NCBI GenBank assembly: GCA_002410925.1
Contig: DHPR01000013.1
Coordinates: forward strand, 1-64,000
Source: UBA5359 sp002410925 [NCBI: bacterium UBP13_UBA5359]
GTDB lineage: Bacteria; UBP13; UBA5359
Direction of reading: 5' to 3'
Length of the DNA stretch: 64,000 nucleotides
Part shown: piece by piece, positions 34,919 to 44,659 of the stretch
How the letters are laid out: each line of letters starts with the position of its first letter
Position numbering within the stretch: position 1 is the stretch's first letter
Made by a program: the position numbers and the translations under genes
Notes under the pieces: generated by a model
Databases searched by the model: none
What the model was told of the DNA's origin: nothing
Seen by the model: only the letters and a program-made list of their open reading frames with translations

Positions 34919-34962
34919 GGAACTCTTAACGATTTGATAACGTCTAAGCTGTGTAATATAAT
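34919..34962 (+). promoter_or_regulatory. Overlapping ECF-sigma-type and sigma-A promoters of the TamB-like gene
   Basis: GGAAC (34919-34923), 17 nt, then CGTCTAA (34941-34947) is the pattern of ECF sigma promoters (AAC...CGT). It is interleaved with a sigma-A promoter: TTGATA (34934-34939), 17 nt, TATAAT (34957-34962). The same GGAAC-N17-CGTCTAA occurs before the PrcB-like gene (55977-56005). The start codon follows 60-75 nt downstream. Confidence 0.6.
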
Positions 34963-35021
34963 GGCTGTATAAGTATATTAATAGAATAGCCATAAACATA
35001 TACAGCACCAACGGTGATTTT

Positions 35022-38000
35022 TTGAGAAGAGCCATAATTGCAGCCATAATGGCAATCACGATTATCTTTACAATCGCCTGCTTGATCTGGGTAAAAAGCA
35101 GAAGCCTTCCAACACTTATCAAGCAGGCGATTGTTTCTGAGCTTTCACGTAATTTGGATACGGCCGTCTTCGTTGGCGATGTTCAATTCGGAGGACCTTT
35201 TTCCATTCAGCTGGAAAATGTAGCCATAGCCGGTCGTAATCAAGAAGCCGGCACGGAGCCCTTTCTGCAAAGCGATGAAGTTGATGTGATACTCGATCCG
35301 CTGAGATATCTCTTTTCCGGCGGTAAACCCATAGATATCATAAGAGGATTGCATATCGGACGGCCGCAGGTCAGCTTGTCTCGGGTTTCCGATGGCGGAT
35401 GGAATATTCCTTTGCCGGTATCAGGCTCCGGCTCTGGTAGAAGATGGCCGGATATCGAAATAACGCTCCATAATGGAACTTTGGCGGTTGATGCAGCTGA
35501 AAGAGATAGCATGCTACCTGAGCGTATAACCGCCAATCTGGATAACGGCATCCTGAATTTGAACAAAAAAGAGCTCTCTTTCAACATAAATGCAGGGGTA
35601 ATCAGTGACGGCAGAGATAATAGGAATAGGGTGGTTTTAAAAGGCAGTTACGGTACAGCGGGCGGGTGTTTGCAAATGCAGTTTGATCAATTGCAGGCCG
35701 GCATATGGCGCCGAATGCTCTCTCGTTTTACCTCTGCAGATATAATCTCCGGCAGCCTTAGCGGGTATATAAATGCAGAACATAAATCCAATGCATGGAG
35801 GCTGAACAAGGGTTCTGTTAATTTATCCGATGCGCGTATATTACCTTATAAAGATGCTGCAGAAGTCATGATACGTCAGGCGAAATTGCGCCTGGATGAT
35901 AAAAACATTTATCTGCCTCGGACAGCCCTGCAATGGCTTGGTGAAACGGCCTATCTTTCCGGCAATATCGAAGATTACAGGCAGGCACGTAAGCTTGACT
36001 TGAAAATCGATGCCGATTCGACGAACTTAGCTCGATTGGCAGCCGCAGTAACGCAGGGTGATTTGCCCTGTATAGAGGGGCAGGGCACGGTCGGTATTCG
36101 AGTATCGGGTTCGCTATCCTCGCCACGCCTCTTCGGCTCAATTAAAAGCGATCGCATCAGTTATAATAAGGAGCGCTTACAAGATGTCAAGGCTGATTTT
36201 GCATGCTTAAATGGAGGCAGATACCTTCTCTCCGGTGAAGCACGTTATCTTGATGCGCCTATTAGCGGCCGTTTGACGGGCAAAAACGGTCGGCTTAGCT
36301 ATGTCGGACGGGTGAATAATCTGGAGGCCAGGCGCATACCCGCTTTGGCGCAGGCCGGCCTGGCCGGTATAGGTAGAGTATCTATGCATTTTCAAGGCCG
36401 CTCTGGGCATGAAAATTATTTACTGCAAGGCAAATTCTCGGGTGGTTCAGGAAATATAAAAGGATTCGGTTATAAATCCGTTACCGGCCGTTTCACTTCC
36501 AACGGCAATGGTATCAACCTGCAAGAGATGAAGTTCGGCACCGAGTTTGGAACGCTGGAGGCAAAGGCTATTATACATAAGGGGCGCTTCAATCTCTCTC
36601 TTCATGGCAGCGATCTCCAGCCCGGCAGAATATTGCCGCCGCAATTCAAGGGAATCAAAGCCAACATGAAGGCAGATATAAGAGGCCCCTCCTCCCGGGG
36701 CGGCATGGCGCTCACAGCCCATTTTAATTTCAGCCAAGGCATTTACGGAGTCAACTCTTTACATTTGACATTTCCTCAGACCTCTTCTTCAAAAGCTTGC
36801 GAGCGCAACTCCTTACGTTTGGCATTTTCCCAGCTCTTCTCTTCGGAAGAGAGCTCTCAACCCGTTCTACGTGCCGTTGTCAGCGGTCGGGAATTGATAT
36901 ATCAAGGTGTTCCGCTGGATAAGCTTGAAGCCGATCTAATATATAGCGAAGGCCAATTAAGAATTCCCAGCCTGATTGTAAAAGAGGCCGCCGGAGATTT
37001 AACCGCAACTGGAATAAGTGTGCCGGTGGCGCTTAAGAACGGCCGAATAAGCTTTGGCGGTCCTATTGCCGGAAAGATAGATGCGTCGCTTGTGGATATG
37101 ACAGCCTGGGGCTGGAAACGTTTAGCCAATTTCTCAGGACCGCTGAAAATTCATGGAAGCCTGAGCGGTAGCGTTGAGAATCCCATCTTATCCGGTAACA
37201 TTGCTCTTCCGAAAGGCTATCTGAATTTACAGGGGCTTGACATCAGTGCTTTGGCCTGCAATTTTACAGCTGACAGGGATAAAATTGATATAGCGAATCT
37301 GAAAGGAAAGATAGGGCAATTCGGTGGCGATTCATCTATTGCTTCTTACACCATAGGTAGCTTCAGCGGTGACGGTAACATATCATTGCAGAATTGGCAA
37401 CTGGATAAGCTGCATGGACGTTTGGCACTGACGGATGGACGTTTGGAGAGCCTGGCCTATCTAGTCGCTCCCTATTTTAAAAATATTTCGGGCGCTTTTT
37501 CGGGTGATATTTTTATTGCGGGAAAGGTATCTTCTCCTGCTATTATCGGAGATATTCGTCTGGCGGATGCCGGAGGCTATTTTGGCTCTCTGAAAACCCC
37601 TCTGGCGGGTGTGAACGGCCAGCTTCATTTGAGCGGCAATCAACTTGAAATAGTCCGGTTGAAAGGCATGATGGATAAGGGTACCTTTAATATAAGCGGT
37701 GATGTGGAATTAGAGGGTATCAAGCCTACTTTTTTGAAGTTGGCTGTAGCCTCCGATAATGCTCGTATCAATTACTCACCTTGCTTCGATGGGTTAGTCG
37801 CTTCTGAATTGCTTATCTCCGGCCCGGTAGCAGAACCGCTGATTGAAGGCAGCATCGGCATTACTAACAGCCGAGTCTCTCTGGCCGGCCTGAACGGTGC
37901 GGATAAGAGCTTTTTTCATCCGGAGCTTAATATCAAAGGCACCATGGGCCATGGCGTCGAGATCATTCTCTCAAAGATATCCGCTCCCGTAAAGGGAACG

Positions 38001-38105
38001 CTTGAAATCTCCGGCACACTGGAAGCGCCCCGGTTGGAACCCCGGAATATGGTGGCTGATTTCGGACTGTTTAAGATTCCTATTAAGAATATTTCGCTCT
38101 TCTAA
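35022..38105 (+). CDS. AsmA/TamB-like envelope protein
   Basis: 1027 residues with one N-terminal transmembrane helix (residues ~3-24) and then almost entirely beta-rich repeats such as LHLSGNQLEIVRLKGMMDKG and IKGTMGHGVEIILS. Segments like GSLSGSVENPILSGNIALPK and AGKVSSPAIIGDIRLADAGG (phrases of the form S-P-x-I/L-x-G) are characteristic of the TamB/DUF490 and AsmA families, which form long lipid-carrying grooves between inner and outer membranes. It is shorter than E. coli TamB (~1260). Start TTG 35022 is weakly supported (GGTGAT upstream). The stop codon lies inside a dispersed repeat. An outer membrane in the host would explain it. Confidence 0.75.
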   Translation: MRRAIIAAIMAITIIFTIACLIWVKSRSLPTLIKQAIVSELSRNLDTAVFVGDVQFGGPFSIQLENVAIAGRNQEAGTEPFLQSDEVDVILDPLRYLFSGGKPIDIIRGLHIGRPQVSLSRVSDGGWNIPLPVSGSGSGRRWPDIEITLHNGTLAVDAAERDSMLPERITANLDNGILNLNKKELSFNINAGVISDGRDNRNRVVLKGSYGTAGGCLQMQFDQLQAGIWRRMLSRFTSADIISGSLSGYINAEHKSNAWRLNKGSVNLSDARILPYKDAAEVMIRQAKLRLDDKNIYLPRTALQWLGETAYLSGNIEDYRQARKLDLKIDADSTNLARLAAAVTQGDLPCIEGQGTVGIRVSGSLSSPRLFGSIKSDRISYNKERLQDVKADFACLNGGRYLLSGEARYLDAPISGRLTGKNGRLSYVGRVNNLEARRIPALAQAGLAGIGRVSMHFQGRSGHENYLLQGKFSGGSGNIKGFGYKSVTGRFTSNGNGINLQEMKFGTEFGTLEAKAIIHKGRFNLSLHGSDLQPGRILPPQFKGIKANMKADIRGPSSRGGMALTAHFNFSQGIYGVNSLHLTFPQTSSSKACERNSLRLAFSQLFSSEESSQPVLRAVVSGRELIYQGVPLDKLEADLIYSEGQLRIPSLIVKEAAGDLTATGISVPVALKNGRISFGGPIAGKIDASLVDMTAWGWKRLANFSGPLKIHGSLSGSVENPILSGNIALPKGYLNLQGLDISALACNFTADRDKIDIANLKGKIGQFGGDSSIASYTIGSFSGDGNISLQNWQLDKLHGRLALTDGRLESLAYLVAPYFKNISGAFSGDIFIAGKVSSPAIIGDIRLADAGGYFGSLKTPLAGVNGQLHLSGNQLEIVRLKGMMDKGTFNISGDVELEGIKPTFLKLAVASDNARINYSPCFDGLVASELLISGPVAEPLIEGSIGITNSRVSLAGLNGADKSFFHPELNIKGTMGHGVEIILSKISAPVKGTLEISGTLEAPRLEPRNMVADFGLFKIPIKNISLF

Positions 38106-38240
38106 ACTTGCAAACGCACTCGAATCCCAAGCAACCGACTCCAACCCCAAGCAACCTACCCCAATCCTCCTGGCTCCTGGCTCCTGTCTCCTGACTCCTA
38201 AACTTGCAAACGCACTCGAATACTGAACAACCGCCCTCCA
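38103..38240. repeat. Dispersed C-rich repeat, copy 1 (with internal direct repeat)
   Basis: A 23-bp sequence beginning TAAACTTGCAAACGC occurs twice (38103-38125 and 38199-38221); the first copy supplies the stop codon of the TamB-like gene. Between them lie CCAAGCAACC units and CTCCTG-type repeats. Parts recur at 55656-55673 and 59286-59315. The region is almost free of G on the plus strand and has no coding potential. Confidence 0.7.
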
Positions 38241-38333
38241 CCCCAAACAGCCTTGCAGCGCTCTATTTTTGGTCACGACGTGCTATAATGATACTATAAT
38301 TGAATCTTTGATCACTTCGGGAAGAGGGAAACC

Positions 38334-39725
38334 ATGCAGCTTCAATTCCACGGTGCCGCTCAGACGGTCACCGGCTCCATGCATCTCTTATCATTCAATG
38401 ATAAAAAGGTATTGTTGGATTGCGGCCTTTACCAGGGACGGCGCCAGGAAGCCCGAGAGCGTAACAGCAGCTTTCCCTTTGATTCTCGTCAGATAGATTG
38501 CTTGTTACTCTCACATGCCCACCTCGATCATTGCGGTAATATACCCTCACTGGTCAAGGCCGGTTTTGCCGGCAAGGTTTTCTGTACCCATGCTACCAGG
38601 GACCTGGCAATAGCCCTTCTCTTCGACAGTGCGCGTGTACAGATGGAGGATGCCCGATATTTGAATGCTCATCTTCCCGCAGACAGCCCGGAGGTCAAGC
38701 CGCTTTATGATACTAATGACGTGGCGGAATGTCTTGATAGCTTTGTCGGAGTGGATTACGACCGTAAGTTCTATCCTGTGCCCGGAATGGCAGCTGTTTT
38801 TCGTGATGCCGGGCATATATTGGGATCGGCTGCTATTGTCTGTGATATTGAGGAGGATGGAAGGAATAAATCTATCTGCTTTAGTGGTGATCTGGGACGC
38901 CCTCGTATGTTTATCTTGCGCGATCCGTACCAGGTAAAGAATGTCGATTATCTTATTTTGGAAAGCACTTACGGTTCCAGGCTTCATGAGCCCATAGAGA
39001 AGAGCAAGGAGATACTGCGACGACATATTGAAGAAATATATCGCAGCGGCGGCCGTATAATAGTGCCTGCCTTTGCCGTAGGGAGGACACAGACCCTTAT
39101 CTATATCCTCCACCATCTGTATAACGAGGGCGGAATACCCCATATACCGGTATTTGTGGATAGTCCCCTGGCCATGAATATCACCGCTATATTCTCCGAA
39201 TATCCGGAGTACTACAGTGAAGAAACTCGACGATTTATCGCTTCTTCCAATGAAAAGCCGTTCGGCTTCGGTTCCCTTACCTATATCAAGAGCGTAGCTG
39301 AATCCAAGGTGCTGAACGGATATCGTAAGCCATGTATAGTGATTGCTTCTTCGGGAATGTGTGAAGGCGGCAGGATACTTCACCATCTGCGCCATGGTAT
39401 AGGTAACCCTGATAATCTGGTGCTTATCACCGGCTTTGCGGCAGAGAACACTTTGGCAAGGCGCCTGATTGATGGAGAAAAGCAAGTTCCCATTCTTGGG
39501 GAAGAGCATACCGTGAAAGCCAGGATATCCGTTATGCAAGAGCTTAGCGCCCATGCCGACAGAAATAATCTGCTGGATTTTGTCGGGCGCATCGGTCCCT
39601 CCTTGCGCCGGATCTTTCTGGTGCATGGCGATTCCGATGCGCTGCAGGGGTTGTTCGATAGCCTTACCGATAATGCTCTGCATGATGTTGCCGTTCCTCT
39701 GCCGGGCGATACTTTTGATCTTTGA
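38334..39725 (+). CDS. Beta-CASP metallo-beta-lactamase RNase (CPSF/YSH1-like)
   Basis: 463 residues. The MBL domain has SHAHLDHCG (HxHxDH, residues ~60-68), DAGHILGSA and FSGDLG for binding two zinc ions. The beta-CASP insert is entered through LESTYG, and motifs A-C are seen in IVPAFAVGRTQTL, IASSGMCEGGR and ELSAHADRNNLLDF. This is the arrangement of CPSF-73-like RNA exo/endonucleases. Bacterial members process RNA; the exact substrates are unknown and it is not RNase J (different C-terminus). ATG 38334 follows GGGAAGAGGG, with tandem TATAAT boxes at 38284-38289 and 38295-38300. Confidence 0.87.
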   Translation: MQLQFHGAAQTVTGSMHLLSFNDKKVLLDCGLYQGRRQEARERNSSFPFDSRQIDCLLLSHAHLDHCGNIPSLVKAGFAGKVFCTHATRDLAIALLFDSARVQMEDARYLNAHLPADSPEVKPLYDTNDVAECLDSFVGVDYDRKFYPVPGMAAVFRDAGHILGSAAIVCDIEEDGRNKSICFSGDLGRPRMFILRDPYQVKNVDYLILESTYGSRLHEPIEKSKEILRRHIEEIYRSGGRIIVPAFAVGRTQTLIYILHHLYNEGGIPHIPVFVDSPLAMNITAIFSEYPEYYSEETRRFIASSNEKPFGFGSLTYIKSVAESKVLNGYRKPCIVIASSGMCEGGRILHHLRHGIGNPDNLVLITGFAAENTLARRLIDGEKQVPILGEEHTVKARISVMQELSAHADRNNLLDFVGRIGPSLRRIFLVHGDSDALQGLFDSLTDNALHDVAVPLPGDTFDL

Positions 39726-39743
39726 AGATACTCTTGCCGGGTA

Positions 39744-39778
39744 AAGCAGGCGGCCTGCTTCCTGTGCGGAATCTTTTT
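39744..39778 (+). terminator. Probable intrinsic terminator after the RNase gene
   Basis: AAGCAG (39744-39749) pairs with CTGCTT (39755-39760) around a short GC-rich loop. A CTTTTT run follows 12 nt later, so this is only a moderate candidate. Confidence 0.35.
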
Positions 39779-39785
39779 AAAGTCG

Positions 39786-39815
39786 TTTACAAAAGTTCCT
39801 GTAACGTAGTATAAT
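39786..39815 (+). promoter_or_regulatory. Sigma-A promoter for the SDR-larA-gnd genes
   Basis: TTTACA (39786-39791) and TATAAT (39810-39815) are spaced by 18 nt. The SDR start codon follows 54 nt downstream. Confidence 0.55.
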
Positions 39816-39869
39816 TAGGCAGGCAGTTACTTGCGCAAGAAGAGGAGTATAAAGGAGAGGAGAAGGATT

Positions 39870-40733
39870 ATGTGTCAGGACAGCTATAATATGTTCGATG
39901 TCAGAGGTCGGATAGCCGTAGTAACCGGTGGGGGTGGGGTACTATGCCAACGTATGGCAAGCGACCTGGCTGCACAGGGAATGAAAATCGCCCTTCTCGA
40001 CCTTAGAAAGGATGCAGCTGAAGCAGCAGCAGCCCATATATGCAAAAATGGCGGCAGAGCCATAGGATTGGAATGCAACGTTCTGGAGCGTGATAGTCTG
40101 CAGCAGGTTTGTGATGAGGTTATCAAGGCCTTCGGGCGCATAGATGTTCTAATCAACGGCGCCGGCGGCAACAATCCTCGAGCTACAACTTCCAAGGAGA
40201 GACTCTTTCCGGAGGACCTGACGGCAGTTGCTGAAGAGCTAAAAACCTTCTTCGATCTCGATCCTCAGGGAGTGCAGTTCGTTTTTAATCTTAACTTCCT
40301 GGGAACATTGTTACCTACTCAGATATTCGGCCGGGTAATGGCAGAGCAGGAGAAGGGAATAGTAATTAATATCTCTTCCATGAATGCCTTTCGTCCATTG
40401 ACCAAAATACCCGCTTATTCTGCCGCCAAGGCAGCCATATCTAATTTTACACAGTGGCTGTCTACTCATATGGCGCCGGCAGGCATACGTGTCAATGCAA
40501 TAGCCCCCGGCTTCTTTTTGACGGATCAGAACAGGTTCCTCCTTACCGATGAAAAGAACGGCGATCTGACCGCCAGAGGCAATACCATCATTGCCCATAC
40601 ACCTATGGGACGTTTTGGAGAGCCGGAGGATCTTAGTGGAACGCTGTTATGGCTGGTATCGGATGCTTCGGCCTTTGTAACCGGAATAGTTGTTCCGGTT
40701 GACGGCGGTTTCTCTGCCTTCAGCGGTGTGTAA
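39870..40733 (+). CDS. SDR-family oxidoreductase, D-mannonate oxidoreductase-like
   Basis: 287 residues with Rossmann motif VVTGGGGVLCQRMA, NNAG-equivalent LINGAGGNN, catalytic Ser in NISSMNAF and YxxxK in YSAAKAAI, and RVNAIAPGFFLTDQNR. The insert around residues 105-135 (PEDLTAVAEELKTFFDLDPQ) matches the SDR type of D-mannonate/fructuronate oxidoreductases, acting in hexuronate degradation with NAD(P)H; other sugar-acid substrates remain possible. ATG 39870 follows GGAGAGGAGAAGG; an in-frame TTG at 39831 lies upstream but reads through the ribosome binding site. Confidence 0.8.
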   Translation: MCQDSYNMFDVRGRIAVVTGGGGVLCQRMASDLAAQGMKIALLDLRKDAAEAAAAHICKNGGRAIGLECNVLERDSLQQVCDEVIKAFGRIDVLINGAGGNNPRATTSKERLFPEDLTAVAEELKTFFDLDPQGVQFVFNLNFLGTLLPTQIFGRVMAEQEKGIVINISSMNAFRPLTKIPAYSAAKAAISNFTQWLSTHMAPAGIRVNAIAPGFFLTDQNRFLLTDEKNGDLTARGNTIIAHTPMGRFGEPEDLSGTLLWLVSDASAFVTGIVVPVDGGFSAFSGV

Positions 40734-40776
40734 ATATAATTAATAGGCTAACAGGCTAATAATAGGAGATACAGAA

Positions 40777-42024
40777 GTGATTACAGGAGAAGGATATACC
40801 GATCGTTTTCTGACCGAAAATGAGATTACCGATATTGCCGCCAGGGCACTGGAAGGGGCTCGTCTGGAAGGGAAAAAACTGTTGCTGATAATACCGGATC
40901 ATACGCGCTCCGGGCCTATCGATATAATGTTCAAGGCTCTTTACCGGCTGTTGGCGGATAAGACTGTTACGTTTGATATACTGGTAGCTCTGGGAACACA
41001 TCCGCCCATGGCCATGGAGCAGATTTATCATCGAGTGGGCATCACCGCCGGTGAACATAAGGAGAAGTATTCCAAGGCGCGGTTCTTTAATCACCTCTGG
41101 AAGGATCCTGAGGCGTTGACAACAGTAGGCACTATTCCCGCCGGGAAGATTGAGGAAATCAGCGATGGTCTTTTCAGTATGCCTGTTAATATCGCCGTCA
41201 ACAAGATGGTAATGGATTATGATCATCTGATGATTGTCGGTCCGGTCTTCCCTCATGAGGTTGTAGGTTTCTCCGGAGGCAATAAGTATATCTTCCCCGG
41301 CATAGCCGGACAGGAGATCATTGACTTCTTTCACTGGCTGGGCGCGTTGATCACCAATCCTATGATTATCGGCAAAAAATATACTCCGGTGCGTGCCGTA
41401 GTGGATCTGGCTGTTTCCTATATACCGGTGCAACGTAGCGCCTTCTGTCTCGTGGTCAAGGGCAGCGATGCCGCCGGGCTGTATTACGGTGCTCCGGAAG
41501 ACGCCTGGTCGGCAGCAGCCGATCTTTCGGATAAGCTGCATATTACTTATAAGGATAAGCCTTATCATACGGTTCTATCCTGTGCTCCGGCTATGTATGA
41601 CGATCTCTGGACAGGCGGAAAATGTATGTATAAATTGGAGCCGGTAGTGGCCGATGGCGGCAAGCTTATCATCTATGCGCCTCATATAACGGAGATATCT
41701 TACACCCATGGCAGAGTATTGGATGAGATAGGCTACCATACACGCGATTATTACACCGCTCAATGGGAAGAGTTTAAATCTTATCCCTGGGGTGTGGTGG
41801 CGCACTCTACTCATGTCAGAGGTATCGGTGAATATGAGAACGGCATAGAAAAGCCCAGAGTGAAAGTTATACTGGCTACCGGTATACCTGAGGAGCGTTG
41901 CCGCAAGGTCAATCTGGGCTATATGGATCCGGCCGGCATCAGAGTAGAGGATTACATCGGTCGTGAGGATGAGGGCATACTCTATGTTCCCCAGGCCGGA
42001 GAGGTGTTGTACAGGCTGAGATGA
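40777..42024 (+). CDS. LarA-family protein (lactate racemase-like, DUF2088)
   Basis: 415 residues. IPDHTRSGPIDIM is the N-terminal LarA signature (D-x-T-R) and ALGTHPPM holds a conserved His. VGPVFPHEVVGFSGGNKYIFPGIAG aligns with the LarA segment where a His and the pincer-carrying Lys bind the nickel-pincer nucleotide. The C-terminal half follows the DUF2088 fold. Members racemise or epimerise 2-hydroxy acids, so epimerisation of a sugar acid is plausible next to a mannonate-type SDR and gnd. The larBCE cofactor genes are not in this window. GTG 40777 follows AGGAGATAC. Confidence 0.78.
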   Translation: MITGEGYTDRFLTENEITDIAARALEGARLEGKKLLLIIPDHTRSGPIDIMFKALYRLLADKTVTFDILVALGTHPPMAMEQIYHRVGITAGEHKEKYSKARFFNHLWKDPEALTTVGTIPAGKIEEISDGLFSMPVNIAVNKMVMDYDHLMIVGPVFPHEVVGFSGGNKYIFPGIAGQEIIDFFHWLGALITNPMIIGKKYTPVRAVVDLAVSYIPVQRSAFCLVVKGSDAAGLYYGAPEDAWSAAADLSDKLHITYKDKPYHTVLSCAPAMYDDLWTGGKCMYKLEPVVADGGKLIIYAPHITEISYTHGRVLDEIGYHTRDYYTAQWEEFKSYPWGVVAHSTHVRGIGEYENGIEKPRVKVILATGIPEERCRKVNLGYMDPAGIRVEDYIGREDEGILYVPQAGEVLYRLR

Positions 42025-42077
42025 TAGCCCGAATATACAAACGAACGCAAAAATAATTAAAAACGGGAGGCAAAAAG

Positions 42078-43493
42078 ATGTCAAAAGCGGATATAGGATT
42101 AATAGGATTGGCGGTTATGGGAGAGAACCTTGTTCTTAACATGGAGAGCAAGGGCTATACTGTAGCCGTTTACAATCGTACTCTTCAGAAAGTGGATGAT
42201 TTTCTGGCCGGCAATGCCAGGGGAAAGAAGATTATCGGCACTCATTCCATCCAGGAGCTGGTGGCGTCGCTAAAGACGCCTCGCAAGATAATGCTGATGG
42301 TTAAGGCCGGCTCTCCGGTTGACGATTTTATTAACATGATAATTCCCTATCTGGATAAAGGCGATATTATTATCGACGGCGGCAATTCATTCTTCAAGGA
42401 TACCATACGCCGCACAAAAGAATTAGAGGAGAAGGGCTTTCTCTTTATCGGCACCGGTGTCTCTGGTGGTGAAGAGGGTGCGCTGAAGGGCCCCAGCATC
42501 ATGCCCGGAGGCTCTTCGGCAGCCTGGCCGCATGTCAAGGATATCTTCCAGAAGATCTCCGCAAAGGTGTCCGATGGTTCGCCCTGCTGCCAGTGGGTGG
42601 GCAATGATGGAGCCGGGCATTTTGTCAAAATGGTACATAACGGCATAGAATACGGTGATATGCAGCTTATCTGCGAAGCTTACTATATCATGAAGAATGC
42701 TTTAGATATGACTGCCGATGAAATGCATGAAGTTTTTGCCGAGTGGAACAAGGGCGAACTTGATAGTTACCTTATAGAGATTACGCGAGATATCTTTGCC
42801 CGTAAGGATCAGGAAACAGGAGAGCCTCTGGTAGAGCTTATCATGGATACAGCCGGGCAGAAAGGCACCGGAAAATGGACCAGCCAAACAGCCCTTGATC
42901 TGGGCATAGCTGCGCCCACAATAGCTGAAGCCGTCTTTGCTCGCTGCATCTCCGCCATCAAGGATGAGAGAGTCGCAGCCTCCAAAGTTCTCAGTGGCCC
43001 TGACGGGAAGTATGAGGGCGACAGGGCAGCCTTTATCGAGGCTATCCGCCAGGCTCTTTATGCTTCCAAGATTTGCTCCTATGCTCAGGGCTACGCCATG
43101 ATGCGTGAAGCAGCCAGGGAATGGGGCTGGGAGCTTAACTTTGGCGATATTGCGCTGATGTGGAGAGGCGGCTGCATCATTCGAGCTCAATTTCTGCAGC
43201 ATATAAAGGATGCCTTTGATGCCGAACCCGGTCTGGCTAACCTGTTATTGGCACCATATTTTAAAGAGGCTGTTCAGAAAGCCCAGGCTAACTGGCGCCT
43301 GGTAATCAGCACGGCTACCAATCTGGGAATTCCCGTTCCGGCTTTTAGCTCCGCTCTGTCATATTATGACAGCTACAGGCGCGACAGATTGTCAGCCAAC
43401 CTGATTCAGGCCCAGCGAGATTACTTTGGTGCTCATACCTACAACAGAACGGATAAAGAGGGCGTTTTCCATACCGAGTGGCTTGAGAAATAA
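42078..43493 (+). CDS. gnd: 6-phosphogluconate dehydrogenase, decarboxylating
   Basis: Oxidative pentose phosphate pathway: 6-phosphogluconate to ribulose 5-phosphate and CO2 with NADP+. Rossmann motif [16 protein letters not shown] is at the N-terminus, [19 protein letters not shown] (~residues 128-146) is substrate binding, and [20 protein letters not shown] holds the catalytic Lys. [13 protein letters not shown] and [11 protein letters not shown] are also conserved. 471 residues, the long dimeric form. ATG 42078 follows CGGGAGGC. It is last in the sugar-acid group and ends with a strong terminator. Confidence 0.95.
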   Translation: MSKADIGLIGLAVMGENLVLNMESKGYTVAVYNRTLQKVDDFLAGNARGKKIIGTHSIQELVASLKTPRKIMLMVKAGSPVDDFINMIIPYLDKGDIIIDGGNSFFKDTIRRTKELEEKGFLFIGTGVSGGEEGALKGPSIMPGGSSAAWPHVKDIFQKISAKVSDGSPCCQWVGNDGAGHFVKMVHNGIEYGDMQLICEAYYIMKNALDMTADEMHEVFAEWNKGELDSYLIEITRDIFARKDQETGEPLVELIMDTAGQKGTGKWTSQTALDLGIAAPTIAEAVFARCISAIKDERVAASKVLSGPDGKYEGDRAAFIEAIRQALYASKICSYAQGYAMMREAAREWGWELNFGDIALMWRGGCIIRAQFLQHIKDAFDAEPGLANLLLAPYFKEAVQKAQANWRLVISTATNLGIPVPAFSSALSYYDSYRRDRLSANLIQAQRDYFGAHTYNRTDKEGVFHTEWLEK

Positions 43494-43522
43494 GAGCGAA
43501 ATCTCTCGGAGTAAAAAGGAGC

Positions 43523-43556
43523 GAAAGGCGCCGGAGAGGATAACCCGGCGCCTTTC
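43523..43556 (+). terminator. Intrinsic terminator after gnd
   Basis: A perfect 12-bp stem GAAAGGCGCCGG (43523-43534) / CCGGCGCCTTTC (43545-43556) surrounds a 10-nt loop, followed by GTTACTCTT. It lies 30 nt after the gnd stop. The next ~250 nt carry no gene I can recognise. Confidence 0.7.
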
Positions 43557-43802
43557 GTTACTCTTGGTATAGATAATTGTCCGATATACCACAATCTGGC
43601 ATTGATTTTGTCTGGTATACAGCATGACGGACGAAAGATGCTTTGGAGAACGTATCGATCGATGATACCGTATTGGAGGCAGAAGATATTGCATGCATAA
43701 GGAATAGTGTGAAGGCTCTGGATGCAGCAGAATAAAAGAGGAGTCAATGCCTGGTAAAGGTACCGTTGGAAGCGTTCAGGCGCGCCATGCAAGCCCTTTA
43801 AG

Positions 43803-43831
43803 TTGCTTTAATAGCATGAAAACTGTATAAT
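43803..43831 (+). promoter_or_regulatory. Sigma-A promoter upstream of the ankyrin gene
   Basis: TTGCTT (43803-43808) and TATAAT (43826-43831) are spaced by 17 nt. The transcript would carry a ~225-nt leader before the ankyrin gene, containing a possible small ORF at 43879-44007. Confidence 0.5.
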
Positions 43832-43878
43832 TAACATTAATTCATTATGCTGTGCACTTAATTCGTGGGAGTGTAATA

Positions 43879-44007
43879 ATGGTGCCTGAGAAAATTCCAT
43901 CAGAACCGAATCAAGCGACTGCAATAACTGCTTGCATTGCCGGTAAGCTCTTCTGTCGCATCTATAACGTTTGCACTCCTTTGTTTCTTATGCGTAAATC
44001 ATCATAA
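43879..44007 (+). CDS. Possible small ORF of 42 residues
   Basis: ATG at 43879 is preceded by GTGGGAGTGTAATA (purine-rich SD about 7 nt upstream) and lies ~40 nt after a good promoter. The product (MVPEKIPSEPNQATAITACI...) has no recognisable domain, and codon use is unremarkable. It may be a leader peptide for the ankyrin gene or a chance frame. Confidence 0.3.
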   Translation: MVPEKIPSEPNQATAITACIAGKLFCRIYNVCTPLFLMRKSS

Positions 44008-44066
44008 TTATCCGTTACTTCAGGCATGCTTCGATCATTTAAGGTACTATTCAGGAGGGGTATGGT

Positions 44067-44648
44067 ATGAATATATTTTCTGCAATAAAAAAGGGCGATC
44101 GGCTGCACATAAGAAACTTGCTAATAGCTGATCCTGCGATAGCAAATTTAAGAAACAGCGATGGTTATAATTCAACACCATTGCATGAAGCCTCTTCTGT
44201 CGGCGATCTCGAAACAGTTAAACTTCTGCTTGAGAATAAGAGCGATATCAATGCTCAGGATAAGATGGGGTGGACACCGCTTCATGTTGCTGCCAACAAT
44301 GGGAATGTTGATATATGTCTGCTATTGATTGAAGCAGGCGCTGATTTAGAGGCCTCTGATGAACTGGGTTATACTCCTCTTCATGAGGCAGCCAGTTGGG
44401 GACATATAAATGTGGTCGAACTCTTATGTCAAAGAGATGCGAATCTCGACGCTATTGATAAAAAAGGCTGGACTCCTTTGCATTATGCTGCCAGCAAAGG
44501 GCGCTGCGCCATAGTGAAATCTTTGTTGGAGAATGGGGCTTCAATCGATATTTCCGATAACAGCGGCGAAACGCCTTTAAGCCTGGCATATAAAGGCGGG
44601 GTTATGAGTGTTGCCGGGATAATTGACGCTCATATCCAGAAGAAGTAG
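44067..44648 (+). CDS. Ankyrin-repeat protein
   Basis: 193 residues consisting almost entirely of five ankyrin repeats of ~33 residues: NSTPLHEASSVGDLETVKLL, GWTPLHVAANNGNVDICLLL, GYTPLHEAASWGHINVVELL, GWTPLHYAASKGRCAIVKSL and a final GETPLSLAYKGG. There is no signal peptide or catalytic domain, so it should be a cytosolic protein-binding scaffold. The partner is unknown. ATG 44067 follows AGGAGGGG. The TtcA-like gene begins 11 nt after its stop, suggesting a shared operon. Confidence 0.85.
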   Translation: MNIFSAIKKGDRLHIRNLLIADPAIANLRNSDGYNSTPLHEASSVGDLETVKLLLENKSDINAQDKMGWTPLHVAANNGNVDICLLLIEAGADLEASDELGYTPLHEAASWGHINVVELLCQRDANLDAIDKKGWTPLHYAASKGRCAIVKSLLENGASIDISDNSGETPLSLAYKGGVMSVAGIIDAHIQKK

Positions 44649-44659
44649 AGGTCGGTCGA

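Noticed and set aside
38269-38496. 75-codon plus-strand frame overlapping the RNase start
   Set aside because: It spans the promoter and is a frame shadow of the beta-CASP gene.
43628-43735. 35-codon open stretch (reads DALENVSIDDTVLEAEDIA...) that could be the tail of a lost gene
   Set aside because: No start, no ribosome binding site, preceded by a stop, and I could not assign it to a family with any certainty.
43439-43792. 117-codon minus-strand frame after gnd
   Set aside because: It overlaps the terminator and the gnd 3' end, has no ribosome binding site and an unconvincing composition (Cys, Phe and Ser rich).
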